This document shows, in pieces, positions 21,837 through 35,173 of a stretch of DNA of 64,000 bases. The notes beneath the pieces are model-generated. The model saw only the letters and a program-made list of their open reading frames with translations, had not been told where the DNA came from and ran no database searches. This DNA comes from Rhodosorus marinus (taxonomy: Eukaryota > Rhodophyta > Stylonematophyceae > Stylonematales > Stylonemataceae): the NCBI GenBank assembly GCA_029953675.1, contig JAMWBK010000001.1, positions 213,501 through 277,500 on the forward strand. The letters are read 5' to 3'. Both the position numbers and the translations under genes were made by a program. Each line of letters starts with the position of its first letter. Within the stretch, counting starts at the first letter, position 1.

Positions 21837-24800
21837 ATGTCTGGTCTTGGTGGTTCGTCGGACTCCGGGGTAGACACCCGGGAGCTGAACTTTTTGATCT
21901 TACATTCTCTGCTAAATGGTCCATGCGAGAAGAGCGCAAGAGAGCTAATGCGGGAAATGCAGGAGAAGAAGTTGCTTCCGTCGCAATATGATTGGAACGG
22001 AGACACTTCCTACCCGAGCTATTCGCAGCTTAGCAGGAAGTTCTCGCGTCTACCTCCAGACTACCTCCGCTCTTTGCTGAATGAGGTCCTCACCCAAGAC
22101 CAACTAAGGAGCAACTCGCTGCTCAATATTGGCAACGCCCCGAACAGTGAAGAGCTGCGCAGGAGAAAGCTTATAGAGCGAAGGAAGCGACCCCGAAGCT
22201 GCTTACAACTACTGCGGCAGAGAGCTGAGAGAGGAAAAAGAATGCCAATATCGATGTGGTCACCTGAAGATCTCTACAAGAACTTTCGAAAATTGAAGAC
22301 ATTGCGCGGTCATTCTGCTCCTGTGTACAGCGTTTCCTTTGATAGAGAGTCGCGGTTTATTGTCACGGGTTCCGATGATCACCTTCTCAAGGTGTGGTCC
22401 GCCGATACGGCCTACTTACGTCATTCTTTACGCGGCCATGAGAAGGACATTACGGCACTCGCCTTTCACCCTGAGAATACAATGATCGTTTCAGCGAGTA
22501 ACGATGGAACGCTCAGGGCGTGGGATCTGCGAAGCGGGGCTGAAATCGCGGTTCTGAAAGGCCACAGGAAGGCTGTATTGTGTGTAGCGTTCAGCCCGTG
22601 TCCTGACCGACCATATGTGCTGTCTGGGGCTGGTGACGGTACTTGCAGACTGTGGAATTCTGATGATTTTTCAATTGGTAAGTCCCAAACGTTAAGAATA
22701 TGTTACTCCGCGTTTCATGTGATTGATGAGAGCCTTAACTCTGTCCTCGTACAATAGGGAGCGTAACCATAGAGTTCCCACCTAAACGGTTTAAGCGGTC
22801 GCGCGGCCGGCATCATCCGCCTGATGATTTTGCTCACGCTGAGTCCCACGCGACTCCTGGGTTTGAGTCAAACACGCTGGGGTCACATGTCCAGGGCGCA
22901 AACAGTACGGTCAGCGGATCTCAATTGATTAGCATAGAGATCCTAAGCGTAAACTTCAACCCTGGCGGAACTCGGTTCGTGGTTGGTGGTACGGACTGTA
23001 CTGCGTACGTTTGCCAAGTACTTCCCAGAAGCCCGCCAAGAAAACCAGAGGTGAAACATCTCGCAACCCTCCGTGGTCACTCCGGGTTTCCCTACAAAGT
23101 TTCTTTCTCGCACCTTGGCGACAAAATCTGCACGGGGAGCAGCGACGGCACTGCGAGAGTTTGGAGTCGAGCTCGGTGTCCGGATGGGCCAAGTTCTCGA
23201 ACTCCTCGATCGAAGAAGGTTACGTCGACGTGGGCATCCATAGTGCTGAATGTCAGGGTGGCAACAACACTCAGTAACAACAGTGTCCCGGAACCACCTG
23301 CGGGAACGTCCTCAACTGTTGGTCGCATTCGTCGGCATTTCGGTAATCCGGAGGTTACTGCTGTGGTCTGGACGATTGACGACAAGAGGCTAGTAACTTC
23401 GTGCAGTGACAACCTGATTCGTGTCTGGGACGCGAACAACGGCCAGCTCATTCACAGTCTTGATTTCCACAAGAACCAAGTGTTTGTCCTTGACTCACAT
23501 CCGTTGGACAAGCGCATTCTTCTTTCAGGATCCTACGACGGAAAGTGTGTGCTTTGGGATATAGAGAAAGGAACAACTTTGCACGTTTTCGACCCGCCTG
23601 ATGATTCATCGGAGGACGTAGTCGGGAAGCGAATGGTTGTCGATGGAAGGTGGGCACCGAACGGGTTGATCTTTGCTATATCAGACGATAAGGGTTGCAT
23701 GTCGATGTACAGTATAGGTGACGGAGAGCAAACGAAGCAGGCACCAGAGCAGCAGTTTTTCATGAAGGACTATGCAGGGTTAGCGCATGATCAGCGAGGG
23801 AATACCCTCGACGAGCAGCTGCGCGTACCTCCGCACCGAATTCCTCAGGGACCTCTGTGCGATGCGTACATGATCCCACACCCGCCATCTCAACAACCTA
23901 TACGCTTCGTCAAGCCAGGGAGTTACAACTTTTCCAGCAGTCCTAGGAGTGCGTCCACGATGAGAGCTGAGCTGATCGCGAGAGCTGAGGCTTTTCGCCG
24001 CCGAGAAGTCGAGGAGGAAAAACGACTCGCGAGGGAGGCTTACTTCTACGGAAGAGAACGTACTCCTGCGGAGGCATTGTTACGCGCCCGGAGAGAGAGG
24101 GAGGAACTAGAGTCTGGTAGCTACTCCGCACCGCGTAGTACATTATCACGGCCTGAGGACGGGGACTTGTCCATGGCAGCTTTGGATACTTTTGAAAACC
24201 CGGAGGATTCGCATTCAGAACCTGAAAATGATGCAGAGTGGAGCTTAAGGGATATCAACCGTAGCAATGCAGCCGGCGCTATGACAAGCGAGAACCAACA
24301 AGTCGTAAGCGAGGGAGATACTGCGCTGCGCAGCGAGCGCAGGGAGGGCGAAGATTCTCAGACTCGATCCCTAGCTGCTCAAGACTCGGTTACGGCAAAC
24401 GAAATGGAGACCCCAAGTCCGCTTGTCCAGAGCAACCCACATGGTGCTGTTGAGTTGCGTTCTCGTCGGTTCCGACAGTACGTCCATGATGGTACTGCAC
24501 TAAGGAACGCGGAGATGGATTCTGCTAGCGCATTTCGAAGGTCGAAGTCACTTGAGGATGCCAGGACGGAGGTACAGGACTCTTTTGCTATGGAAGGAAC
24601 CAGAGTGGAGCAGATGTCTTCAATTGCGTTCCTGCGGGAGGATCAGAGATCTGTTGCTGCTACCGAAAGCATCGGACAATCGCATGAACAGGGATCGATA
24701 GCGGCCTCGGAGAGCGTTGGAAAATCGGAAGCAGCGGAGGCCAGGAGGGGACACATCGTGCAAGGCAGCGGGGTTGTTTATGACCAGCACTCACGGAGAA

Positions 24801-26725
24801 CCTTTAGCTCGCGATCTGGTTCTGAATCACCAACCAGTGCAAAACTTGAAGATGGCAGGGGAAGTGGAATACCTAGAAAACGTCAGAGGCGTACGCAAGA
24901 GGGGGCGAACTCGCCTAGCGGAACGAGGATGGTGGAACGGAATGAGCCAAAGAACGTTGGCACCATCACAAAACGCAACCGTCGGCGATCAGAGCGGGCA
25001 AACAGAAGCAATGCAGGAGTTGGTCGAGTCAGTCTCGGGTTAGAAATAGGCTCTGGGAAACTTAAGCCAACGCAGTATATTGAGAGGAAGCGGGATGTGG
25101 TTCCTGAACGTTTCTTGCTGGAAACGATACCGCTCAGCGCTTCAGAGTGGTTGCTTTGCACGGATGCAAATGAAGGAGAGTACGTCCCGCAGGTTGGCGA
25201 TCGAGTTGTGTACTTTCCACAAGGGCACCAGAGCTTGGTTGAGGCAGAGATCGAAAATGGTATTTGGAACCCGGATGCTGCGAACACGTCGATTCCGAAG
25301 TCTAGAGATGGCGAGCCTTCGGTGTTTGAGGTCATCCGAATTGAGTATAAGATCACTCAATGTATTTTCACCGTTGATCGGGAGAAAAAACAGAGTCTTT
25401 GGGACGATGTTAGGAACGTTGCAAGACTTTTCCTCAAGCGTGTTGACGGTGAGTAGCACTGAGACTTCGAGAAGCGAGACCTTGATTAGATTTAAGCGTT
25501 AATCAATATCTTTTCGATTCTATTTATTTCTTTGATTCAGCAGGAAAGGAAGACAGCGAACTGTACCTTCTGAATTACTATCCTGTTGACTCTGTACCTG
25601 AGTATGTTGTTCTCGAATCCAGAGTTTCATCCTCAAAGTCGAAGACCTGGAAAATCGGAGAGAAGTTCCGAATGTTGTTCATGGACGAAAAGCGGACTGG
25701 GGTGTTCTACACTGGCCGAATTGTCAACCTTTCACCTGATATGGAGTCTCGGCCGTGGAATAGTATTGAGGTCCAGTGGGAATCGGAGAACGACCCGGAC
25801 CGTGGTGCCAGAATGTTCGTCAGCCCATGGGAGTTGGAACCGATCGATGGTGGAGAACAGCCATCACCAGTATCTGAGAATGGCAGACGTGGTGAGTTTC
25901 GGAGGACTAGGGGACCCCTTTAAAGCTCGAACAAAGGTGTTGAACCCGCTTTTGTTGTTCTTGTTCCTTTACAGTGCGTCACCTCTCTAACAGAATTGTA
26001 TCAGCGGTTACACATCAACTCGAGGCGAACGAAGCTTTTCGCGTGCTAGCGTCCCCGCTGATTGTACCTGTGCAGGAGCTGGCGAAGAAGGTTGGGTATA
26101 CAAATCTAATTCCTTGCCCATTGGTATGGCACTTCACATATACATCTTGTTGCGACCTTCGTTTGGGCCACACGCTAACTGCCAGCACCTTCATTTTCCC
26201 CCTCCGCAGACGTTAAGTACCTGGCTTGGCCGATTGAAGAACCATTTCTACAGACAGGAAAGCGCGATTGTGGAAGATTTGAATCTGCTCCGAGCAAACA
26301 CTGTTGCGTATAGCCCATACGATGGTGAATCCGCTGCACGGATGACTGAAACCAGTAAGTGGCTGGTACAGGCTGTGAATAAGTGCCGAGCTGAAGGCCG
26401 CCAACAGAAAAGGACTCTGGATACCAAGAGCACCGAAGGCGCTGGTGGCTACAACGCCTGTACTAGCGCCAACAACGAAGGACAAATACAAGCTCTGCCT
26501 CATGGATCGCCTTCGGTGAATCACGAGACAGATAGCACGATGCCCCCTCCAACCGACGTACGAGCTACGCTGCACCACGAGAACAGCGTCATCTCTGGTG
26601 CCGCAGCCGAGAGTACAATTAGCTACGGGGGCACAAAAACAGTGGGGGGTGCAACGGAAAGCGGTGAGGAAGAAATCTGGCCGGGTGTTGTTCATCAGTC
26701 AAGAAATCGCGTCGGCAAGAAATGA
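21837..26725 (+). CDS. BRWD/PHIP-type WD40, cryptic-Tudor and bromodomain protein
   Basis: Five exons: 21837-22677, 22758-25448, 25541-25891 (or from 25544), 25975-26123, 26210-26725; about 1515 aa. The N-terminus (LLNGPCEKSARELMREM...LLPSQYDW) matches the helical start of the BRWD/PHIP family. WD40 repeats occupy ~150-290 and ~330-630 (for example GHSAPVYSVSFD, GHEKDITALAF). A long charged, Ser/Arg-rich disordered region follows to ~1080. Next are YVPQVGDRVVYFPQGHQ and WKIGEKFRMLFMDEKRTGVFYTGRI, the cryptic Tudor part of the family, and a single C-terminal bromodomain from ~1345. Where most bromodomains have the acetyl-lysine-binding Asn, this one reads ANTVAYS (Ser ~1379), like the atypical second bromodomain of PHIP. 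A nuclear chromatin reader and Cullin-4 adaptor role is known for the family and inferred here. Confidence 0.9.
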
Positions 26726-27961
26726 GCGGGATGGACTATTTTTGTGGAATTGACTAACAGCTTTAAGCAGGAGTCGAGCTTACCACAGCTCATAAGAAGT
26801 AAGAGACGGACTACAACTACGTGTACATATATACCTAACAGAGCTATTAAAGAACGAAAACGAAACCAGAACTACTCACGTACCACTTGGCTACAGTTAA
26901 GCGTCGTCTTCAGATGAAGCTCATTTCTATGTTCGCGTTCGAGAATAAGGAGCCACATCCTGACCTTGCAAGTCGTGAAGAAGTGCCTCCCGAAGCGGTG
27001 TCAGATTAAACCTCGATCACTACACGCACTGCACGTCCTTTAGAGTGGGAGGAAATTCGGCCTATGAAGTCTTAAGGCTTCAGGGGGGATTCGAGAACCC
27101 CGGATGGTTCAGGTGGCACTGCCGCGATTTGGGCATCCGAAAATTCTTCTGGGATCAATATTAAAGGGTCAGCGATTACGCCGCTCAGGAGAACTCTCCA
27201 TCGCGCGCTCGCAACAAGCAGATATTCCCTGCAAACGCCAAGCTAGTTCCAACCCCCAGCGCAGCAACAACCAGAGAAATATATAAGAACATATCTGTAC
27301 ATCTTAAAAATATCTCAGATGGGTCATATACTATAAGAATTACACAAAATTTTCAATCGTCAGCTGTGGAACAATGGGAGCTTCGATCATGACCAGGGAC
27401 ACGCGATCGTTTGGGAGGGTGTTGTGGCCGTCAAAGGGAAACGCTTTGTTCACAAATCTGTTTGCGTTCGTACTTTTTTGATTATTTGTAGAAAACTACT
27501 GTCCATCGAAAGGAAGCCAATCTTCCTGAGCCGTGTGGGGTTTGCGTCATTGTGCAAAGGTTTGATTTGAGGCTCAAGAAGTTGTTATTGCGAAGTGTGT
27601 GCCCTCGTAGCCTTCTTTTTTTTGGTTTTTTGTTTTGGTTTGCAGTGAGGGAGAGGATGGAGGTGACGCCTGGCAAATGGGAGGATGGAGCAAAGATGAA
27701 GTAGATCTGAGGATACGCAGGTTGCTTTTTTTTTGATAAGCTTACAACGTTTTTTGAGGATGAATAAGTTTGGTGTGTCGTGCATCGGTTGTGGTTGGGT
27801 TGAAGTGACTTTTCACGGATTTTCAAGCTTATGATCTGTGTTGATTTTTTGGGAGGTTTGTCTCGATATCCCTACTGTTCTTGGGACATTTAAGTCTCAA
27901 GTTGTAAGTGGAGACTGGTTTCAGGCTATCTAGCAGAAAAGAACGTGGCCTGTCTTATCTC
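26726..27961. other. Intergenic region
   Basis: Between the BRWD-like gene and COG3. T-rich tracts occur near 27600-27740. Frames are short and unmatched. Confidence 0.5.
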
Positions 27962-30900
27962 ATGGAGGCTCCATCTGCTGTCTCATCTGCACCCGCTCCG
28001 AGGCCTGGGGGGTAAGAACTTTCCTTTTGCCAAGTCACCATGGAGACAAACATTCTTCCGTCGATTCTGGACGATGATCTAAGATTGTCACCATGAATTT
28101 TGGTTCTTGATAGTCACCGTGAGTTCTTGAAGCAATGGGAGATCAATGCGGAGCTGCCTGAGAATCAGAAAGAGTTGGTAGAGGTGGTGGAAACCGTAGT
28201 CACGTCACGCCGGGTTGAATCTGGGGGTAAAGTTGCCTCAGGGAAGATGCCCTCACTGCAACTGGCCCCGGAGGAGCATTCGGCTACCGGTGACTCGAAC
28301 AGGAAGGAGGACAGCAAGGTGGCTGGATCTGACAATAGTGAGTTTGATTCCCCACGGTTTGAAGATATTGACCATTTCGTGGAATCAGATTCGTTTTTGT
28401 CCTGTGAAGAAGTCGTCTTGCTGACAACCCCCTCGGGTTCCTGGTTTGTCGCTAGGTTCGGCACTCGCCTTCGGTGATGAGCTCAAAGCTCTGGGGAAAG
28501 TAAAAACCACTGAAGGATTCAGGAAATGGTACGAGGAAATTGAGCGAAGACTTGATGAAGCTAACGAGAAGAAGTACCACAGCTTGATAGAGGGTTTACG
28601 AGCTGGGCTCTCCGCATGTGGGAATCTACGAGAAATGATCTTGGAATCGCAACGAGACCTTATGGCCGTGAAGCAGGAGAGGAAAAACGTGACGGATATT
28701 ACCGCAAGCGTGAAATCTGCGTGCGAGAACCTGGTCTCCGAAAGAAACCAGCTTGTTGAATTGGCTGGAGCTTTGAGACGCCGACTAACTTACTTTGAGC
28801 AACTGGAAACTCTCTCACTGAAACTCGGGCACGGAAGGGGTGCGGTTTCACCAGATAATCCAGAATTTTTGAAGTTGTTGTTCAGGCTGGATGAGTGCAT
28901 CGCCTACGCAAGCTCTTCCACGGGAACCGTAGCTGAGGCGGACGGGTATCTGGCTCGGTTCCTTGATCTTCAGCGACAGGCGTTTACGTCAATAAAGGAT
29001 TTCACTGTGTCGGAGTTGAAGTCCGTCACTCGACAGGTCTTGAAGGTAAGTTACCGGATTAGGCGAAGATTTTCGCATCCCAAGCTTACGGAGATGGTTA
29101 GTTAGAATGGACTGCTGAAACTTGTATTTACCATGATCAGGAACTTCGAGAAGGAAGTACAGCAAGCTCTAAAACAATTGGTGACCTTACTGACGCATCT
29201 ACGGAGTATCTTCGTTTTCGAACTATCGCGACGGATATAAAACAGTTGATGACAGAGCTACACACTAGAAGCACGGAGAAAGCTACCGCTGGGGGTGGGA
29301 GCGGGACACAGATCCCGTACTCGCCTGGTGCTATGCCTTCGAATCCCGCATATTCCACACGATACTTTGCACTAAACTTGCTAGGTGACTGCGAGGAGTG
29401 CTACACTGAACAGCGCCGCTTGATATTGGTAAGGTTATAGTTGGGAGCCTGCGCAGTGGCATCTGCGGAGAAGAGCTCGGTCTGCGAGAGGGTCTGACCA
29501 GTCGGCTTGTTGCTTTACGTTGTATCAGGAGTCAACGGTGATTAGGCATATGAAGATTCTAGTTAGTTCCTTGCCAGCTCTGGACGCTTTCGCGAGGGCA
29601 GCCTCCAGATTCACTCTACAACTGTGTCAAATGGAGAGCACTTTGTACAAACACTTTTTTTGCGTAGAGGAAGATGACAGGGATTCCCCTGCTCTCGTGT
29701 CATTGCTCGACTCGTTCTGCAACGTATTCTACGAGGAGCTCCGATCGAAGGTTCTCCAGGAAGTCGACCTTGGCACGCTTGTTTACCTTGTTGACATCCT
29801 CCAAACGGAGGTGATGACCGTTGATGCGCAACGGAAAAGGGTTGAAACTGCGTCGTTTGCAGGCGCTTCTTCTCGGGTGATTGCAGACTCCCAAGAGAGG
29901 TAGGCAAAGAACGCATACTGAACCCCGTTACTAGCACCCGTTTCCGGGCCCTGTTCTGACTAGCTTCAACATAGTGAGTATCATTAACTTGTTTGTTCTA
30001 CTGTGAAACTGCTCAGAATTATTTATCGGTCGCAGATTTACATACAAGAAGATATCAAGAATTTTGTTCCTACTAGCGCGCAACTAGACTATCCGAGGAT
30101 GATCTTGGAAGCTAGTGGTGCTTCAAAAAATGGAAGCAAGACGTCGGATACAAAAAGTGGACCTCCGAGAAGCCTTCACGCGAACTGGTACCCACCCTTG
30201 GAGAAAACACTGAAGCTTCTTTCCATGCTCTACAGATGTATCGATAGCGAGGTGAGAGCAAGACAAAGTAAATTTTCTATTTGCAGAACCGTTCGCACTC
30301 GGAAGACTGCAAAAAGCCCCTGTTAAGAGTTCGCTATAGTTTGACAAGAGATACTATCAAATAATCTGCGCAGGTTTTTACCAGCATCGCGTCGGAGGCC
30401 GTGGCCGTTTGTGTCAACTGCCTTGTGAGCGCCAGAGATAGGATAGCTGGAAGCGGGGCAGAAAAGGCAGAGGACCACGCGGAGCTATTCCTGATTTGGC
30501 AACTCTTAATGTTGAGAGAACAAACCGCTCCGTTGGATGTAAATTTTGCGTTTGTCGACCGAGAGCTGAATTTCACAGAGCTCAGAGGTATGCTTGGAAG
30601 CGTGATAAGAGGTCAGGCTTCCGTTCGGCTGTTGGCCACGCCTCCTGCTGCAACAAGAGAAAGGGTCGTTGACTCTTCTCAAGACTTGGACAACGCTTTC
30701 TTCAAAGCATGCGAGGCTTTTGTTCTGCGCTTAACCAGAACCTTTCTCGACCCAATTCTGTCATTCCTTGCAAAGTGCAACGCGCTTCCGGTAAGCGAAT
30801 GATGCAAAGCATTCTCAGGTTGACATACGATCAGCCGTCTGAAAGTAGAATCAAAACGTCGGTGCGATGCTTTTGTGAATAGGCGAACAGGAACACCCCG

Positions 30901-31413
30901 CTGAGCCACCCATCATCACCGTCATTGAAAGCCTATGACGGGAAGACATTTGAGTCAATGAAACAGACGGAAGGCAGCTTCCTACACAGTGAAAGCATCA
31001 TAGCCGTTTGGAAGGATACGGAGGACCGAATACAAACGGAGCTGGCGTCCGTAGTTGGCGACCTGAAGTTGTACATTAAGAAACCTTCGTCGGCTTCAAT
31101 CCTGCTGAGTCCTGTCCGCGCAAACTTCCAAGAGACATTTAGTGAGTATTTGAATCAATCCTTGTGTACGCTGCTCAACACCTAGGTGTAGGGCTGAACC
31201 ATTTTCAACCGCTTTTCTTGATCCTGGACAGACGAACTCCTTTCCGCTCTGCAAACTCGGTATACACTAGAGGAACGGGAAGAGATCGGAATTGACGGAA
31301 GCAAAATTGAGGCTCTGATGGCCAGAGTGGATGATGTTATGGATATAAATCCTCACCCATCCTCCTCTAAGAGCGCGAACAAGGACTCCATTGAGCCTCG
31401 CGCAGAGAGTTAG
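27962..31413 (+). CDS. COG3: Conserved oligomeric Golgi complex subunit 3
   Basis: Nine exons: 27962-28011, 28114-28403, 28456-29045, 29141-29428, 29529-29899, 30017-30251, 30374-30790, 30883-31141, 31232-31413; 893 aa with consistent phases. The family signature sits near residues 210-270: SACENLVSERNQLVELAGALRR then LTYFEQLE, followed by RLDECIAY, YLARFLDLQ, and RIIYRSQIYIQEDIKNF later. COG3 is a lobe A subunit of the COG tether, which captures retrograde vesicles at the Golgi. The first exon encodes only the N-terminal 16 residues. The second intron uses a GTGAAG donor and CTAG acceptor (52 nt), chosen because other donors give the wrong phase. The residues before ~110 are acidic and poorly conserved. 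The gene is upstream of CCT7 on the same strand, separated by 1.4 kb. Confidence 0.93.
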
Positions 31414-32811
31414 GTTATTTTGTGTAGAACCGACTTCGCGTCTTCGACAAGAGAAGCCGTGACTAAAGTCCTCCAGGCAGTTTCATTCAAGTCAGAAGGA
31501 TTGTTGGTTGACCGCAGGCTTTAGGTACTGACCCTCTGCAAGGGCGACCCAAACGTATTGTCTCCGTTTCAATCCCCCGTGCACGGAAAAAGCTCAAGCG
31601 ACAGGTCACTCCACCATGCTACAACAATATGTGAATATTTGCCACAGGTTGCACCAACGCATCCATCTCCGCTAGTAGACAACTCCGTACAATTCAGGTG
31701 CCGCAATCTGTCATTGGCATCGGTCACCACTCGCATTTGACTATCAAACGGTAAGAAGTTATTTTCTAAGCAGCTCCATTGGTAACAGCCAACGGATCCA
31801 GAATTAATAATGATTGAATATCCTCATAAATGATTGATCCATATTTGGCGGGACCTGTCTCTAAATCATGAGGAGTACGCTATATTATGCATAGTACCCC
31901 TCACATACAGCTTAATTTTAACTCGAATAGTCCTTCATCTAAATAAAAGTTCAATATGGTTTAAATTTACTATCGCCGCATAGTCTCACCACGGAGTGAC
32001 CGTCGATGGTCGTTGGATGTAGGAAGCTGCATTTCCTCGCCCTGCCCTTCAGGGCGAGGAAGTGCGATTTTAATCAATCAAGGGAGTGAACAGTGGTTTT
32101 AACTTCGCTTGCGTTGTAGGAATTCTCTGATACAATCTACTTAACGACAGATCAACACTCGATTTTCCCCCCTTTTCGAGAATGTCTTCCTTTCGTGCAT
32201 CGAACACGTCCATCTGTACAGCCACGCTAAAATGGATGTTCGTATCACGGATCAACTACAACTGCAGTATCTCTGCAGCTAGCACAAAATGTGGACAACA
32301 TCACACTAGACGTAGTTCAGAAACAAGCGACAAGCGCTTCCGACCTCGAGTCTAAACGCACATCATCGCTGCGCTAAAACTGAAAAAACTGGAATTTAGA
32401 GAAATGTTCACGTCGGTCGTCTCCTTCGAAGATCAGGGCATGGAGGAGTTCATGCACAACTAGATCGACTTCCATTGCAGGTCAGGTAGATAGGGATGAC
32501 CTCTTTGATTCTATTTTTGAAGGCGGGATCTTGTGTTTAATACGATCTATTTTGTTGCCAAGGCTTGGGAGTCATTGAGAGAGGCAGTCGTCTTGTGGTT
32601 GTGGAAGGTTGGAACACAAGGGTTTGTGGTAGTCAAACAGACGTGGATCGTCTTTCTGTTTTAGGTAAGGGCCCAAACGATTGAAAGGTCGGGGATTTGA
32701 GTCCAGAGTCTCGCGAGGGAGATCGCGACTTGGGCAAGGCAGATAGCCTGGTTGGAGTGGACCCGCCTGCTGTGATTGTAGTAACTTTGGAGGAAATCGG
32801 AGATCTACACA
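31414..32811. other. 1.4-kb intergenic region
   Basis: AT-rich around 31780-31980, followed by a strong hairpin at 32029-32065. No gene recognised before the short first exon of CCT7. Confidence 0.5.
32029..32065. repeat. Strong hairpin, 12-bp perfect core, 5-nt loop
   Basis: TTCCTCGCCCTG (32033-32044) and CAGGGCGAGGAA (32050-32061) flank the loop CCCTT. After one G-T position the stem continues for three more pairs. GC-rich stem in an AT-rich spacer; could be a structured RNA element, a hairpin terminator-like site or a repeat remnant. Confidence 0.85.
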
Positions 32812-35074
32812 ATGTCGCAGTTTTTGGTGAGCCTGCACTTCTGCTGATGAATATGGTGATCCTCTTTTATGTTGTTCTAGGCTTTGTACCTTGTTTCCTC
32901 TTAAAGAATCGTTTTAATTCTATGCATTGTGAACTGACTGTGTTGTCTCCTCACACTCTCGATCGATCCAGGCACCGAAGATCGTGTTCCTTAAACAAGG
33001 AACGGATACTTCGCAAGGAAAAGGACAGCTAATCTCAAACATGAACGCATGTATGGCAGTCGTAGATATCGTTCGAACGACTCTTGGACCGCTGGGGATG
33101 GACAAGCTCATCTATAGCGATAAGGGTAGTAGTCACAGTGCTGAGGTATATGATTTAGCAATCTCAATGGTCATCGACTGATCCCTGGGTTGTTCAGTTG
33201 ATCGGAAGCTCAACGAACTGCTGTGGACGTGTTGTGTGTTTTTTTTGATTTAGGTGACAATCTCCAACGATGGTGCTACAATAGTAAAGCTCCTGGATAT
33301 CGTACATCCAGCGGCAAAGACACTTGCCGATATTTCATTGAGCCAGGATGCAGAAGTAGGCGACGGAACCACCTCCGTTATGGTGCTGGCAGGGGAATTC
33401 ATGAAGAACTGCAAGGAGGTAAGCATCTTGCCCTCTTGCGTGGACTTGGAAGAAGAGAGAGGGTCAAGCCTGTAGACGACCTGACCTCCTATTGGGCTGG
33501 CCTCTGTGATGATCTTTTTGCAACTCAGTTTGTTGAGGATGGAATGCACCCGCGGGTGATCATCAAAGGTTTCAGAGCGGCTCAGAAATATGCCATAGAC
33601 AAGTTGAACGAGCTTGCTGTAGATATTCACGGCAAGGATGAAGCGGAGAGAAAGGAGCTTCTGGTCAGATGTGCTGGGACGGCGCTGAACTCTAAGCTCG
33701 TTTCACACTATAAGGACTTCTTTGCCCCCATGGTGACCGATGCAGTTCTCTCTCTCGATGACGACCTTGACCTCTCGATGATTGGAATCAAAAAGGTGCA
33801 AGGCGGCTCGATTCTTGATTCCTTGCTTGTGAAAGGCGTCGCCTTCAAGAAGACTTTTGCGTACGCTGGTTTCGAGCAACAGCCGAAGAAATTTGAAAAC
33901 GCCAAGATTATACTCTTGAACATTGAACTTGAGCTTAAATCCGAGAAGGAGAATGCAGAAGTCAGAGTTACAAACACTCAGGACTATCAGGCTATAATCG
34001 ATGCGGAGTGGAACATTATCTACGAGAAGCTTGAAAAAATTTACGCCACGGGCGCCAAGGTGAGATACTCGAGCACGCGAAGGGTTCAAAAAGAAGGAGG
34101 TCTCCTGATCATCGTTCTTGAATTCGCTCCGTCGATTACAGGTGGTTTTGAGCAGGCTCGCCATTGGCGATCTCGCGACCCAGTTCTTTGCTGACCGAGA
34201 CGTATTTTGCGCCGGACGAGTGCCGGAGGAAGATCTTGAGCGTGTGCAAAGGGCTGTAGGTGGGCGTGTGCAGACGACGGTAAACGGAGTTACCGCAGAT
34301 GTTCTCGGTACTTGTGAGCTGTTTGAGGAGAAGGCAATCGGGGGCGAGCGATACAATGTCTTCACGGGCTGCCTGCAGTCCTCGACAGCGACAATCATAG
34401 TTCGAGGCGGATCCGAGCAGTTCATGGCTGAAACGGAGCGCTCTCTACATGACGCGATCATGATTGTGCGACGGGCCATCAAGCACTCCGAGGCCGTCGG
34501 TGGAGCTGGGTCTATCGAGATGGAACTTTCAAAGCATCTTCGAGACCACGCGGTGAGCATTCAAGGACGAGAACAGACTATTCTGCTCGCGTATGCGAAA
34601 GCTCTCGAGGTCATACCGAGAACACTTTGCGACAACGCTGGGTTTGACTCAATTGACGTCATGAACAAGCTTAGAGCGAAGCACGCTCAAGGTGGAACGT
34701 GGTAAGGCCTTGCTCAAGTACACTGCTTCGAGGCCGCAAATGCAGGACACACAAGTTTTCAGGATACGTATTGTCAACAAAACCATTCAACCGCGCCCTC
34801 TTTTTCCCCTTGTCTGGTGAATAGGTATGGCGTTGACATCAAAACTGGCGGAATCTGCGACGCTTGGGAGGAGTTCATCTGGGAACCTTCCCTTGTCAAG
34901 ACAAACGCCATTGTAGCAGCCACTGAAGCGGCGTGTCTAGTTCTGAGCATCGATGAAACCGTGAAGAACCCGGCGTCCGAGCAAGATCAAATGGACCAAG
35001 CCGGAATGTTACCGGGCGGGCGAGGTGCAGGTATGCCGCCAATGGGCCGCGGCCGAGGGATGAGACGTCGCTAG
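32812..35074 (+). CDS. CCT7: T-complex chaperonin subunit eta (CCT7)
   Basis: Six exons: 32812-32826, 32972-33145, 33254-33418, 33529-34059, 34142-34701, 34825-35074; 564 aa, the normal size for a CCT subunit. The first exon encodes only MSQFL. Group II chaperonin motifs are present: [24 protein letters not shown], and [14 protein letters not shown] for ATP binding. Eta-specific blocks include [39 protein letters not shown] and [18 protein letters not shown]7 is one of eight subunits of the cytosolic ring that folds actin, tubulin and WD40 proteins. The C-terminal tail is Gly/Arg-rich (GRGRGMRRR). Exon 2 ends with eight residues (GSSHSAE region) not usual before the ISNDG motif, because only that donor keeps phase. 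It ends 99 bp from the convergent ARM-repeat gene. Confidence 0.96.
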
Positions 35075-35173
35075 GCGCGCGGCTGGAGAAAGCCAAAAAA
35101 AAGAACAAAAAGTTAAAACGAAGGAAAGCAAAACTGCAGATATTCTCTCTACAAAAGACTGGCTCTTTATTCT

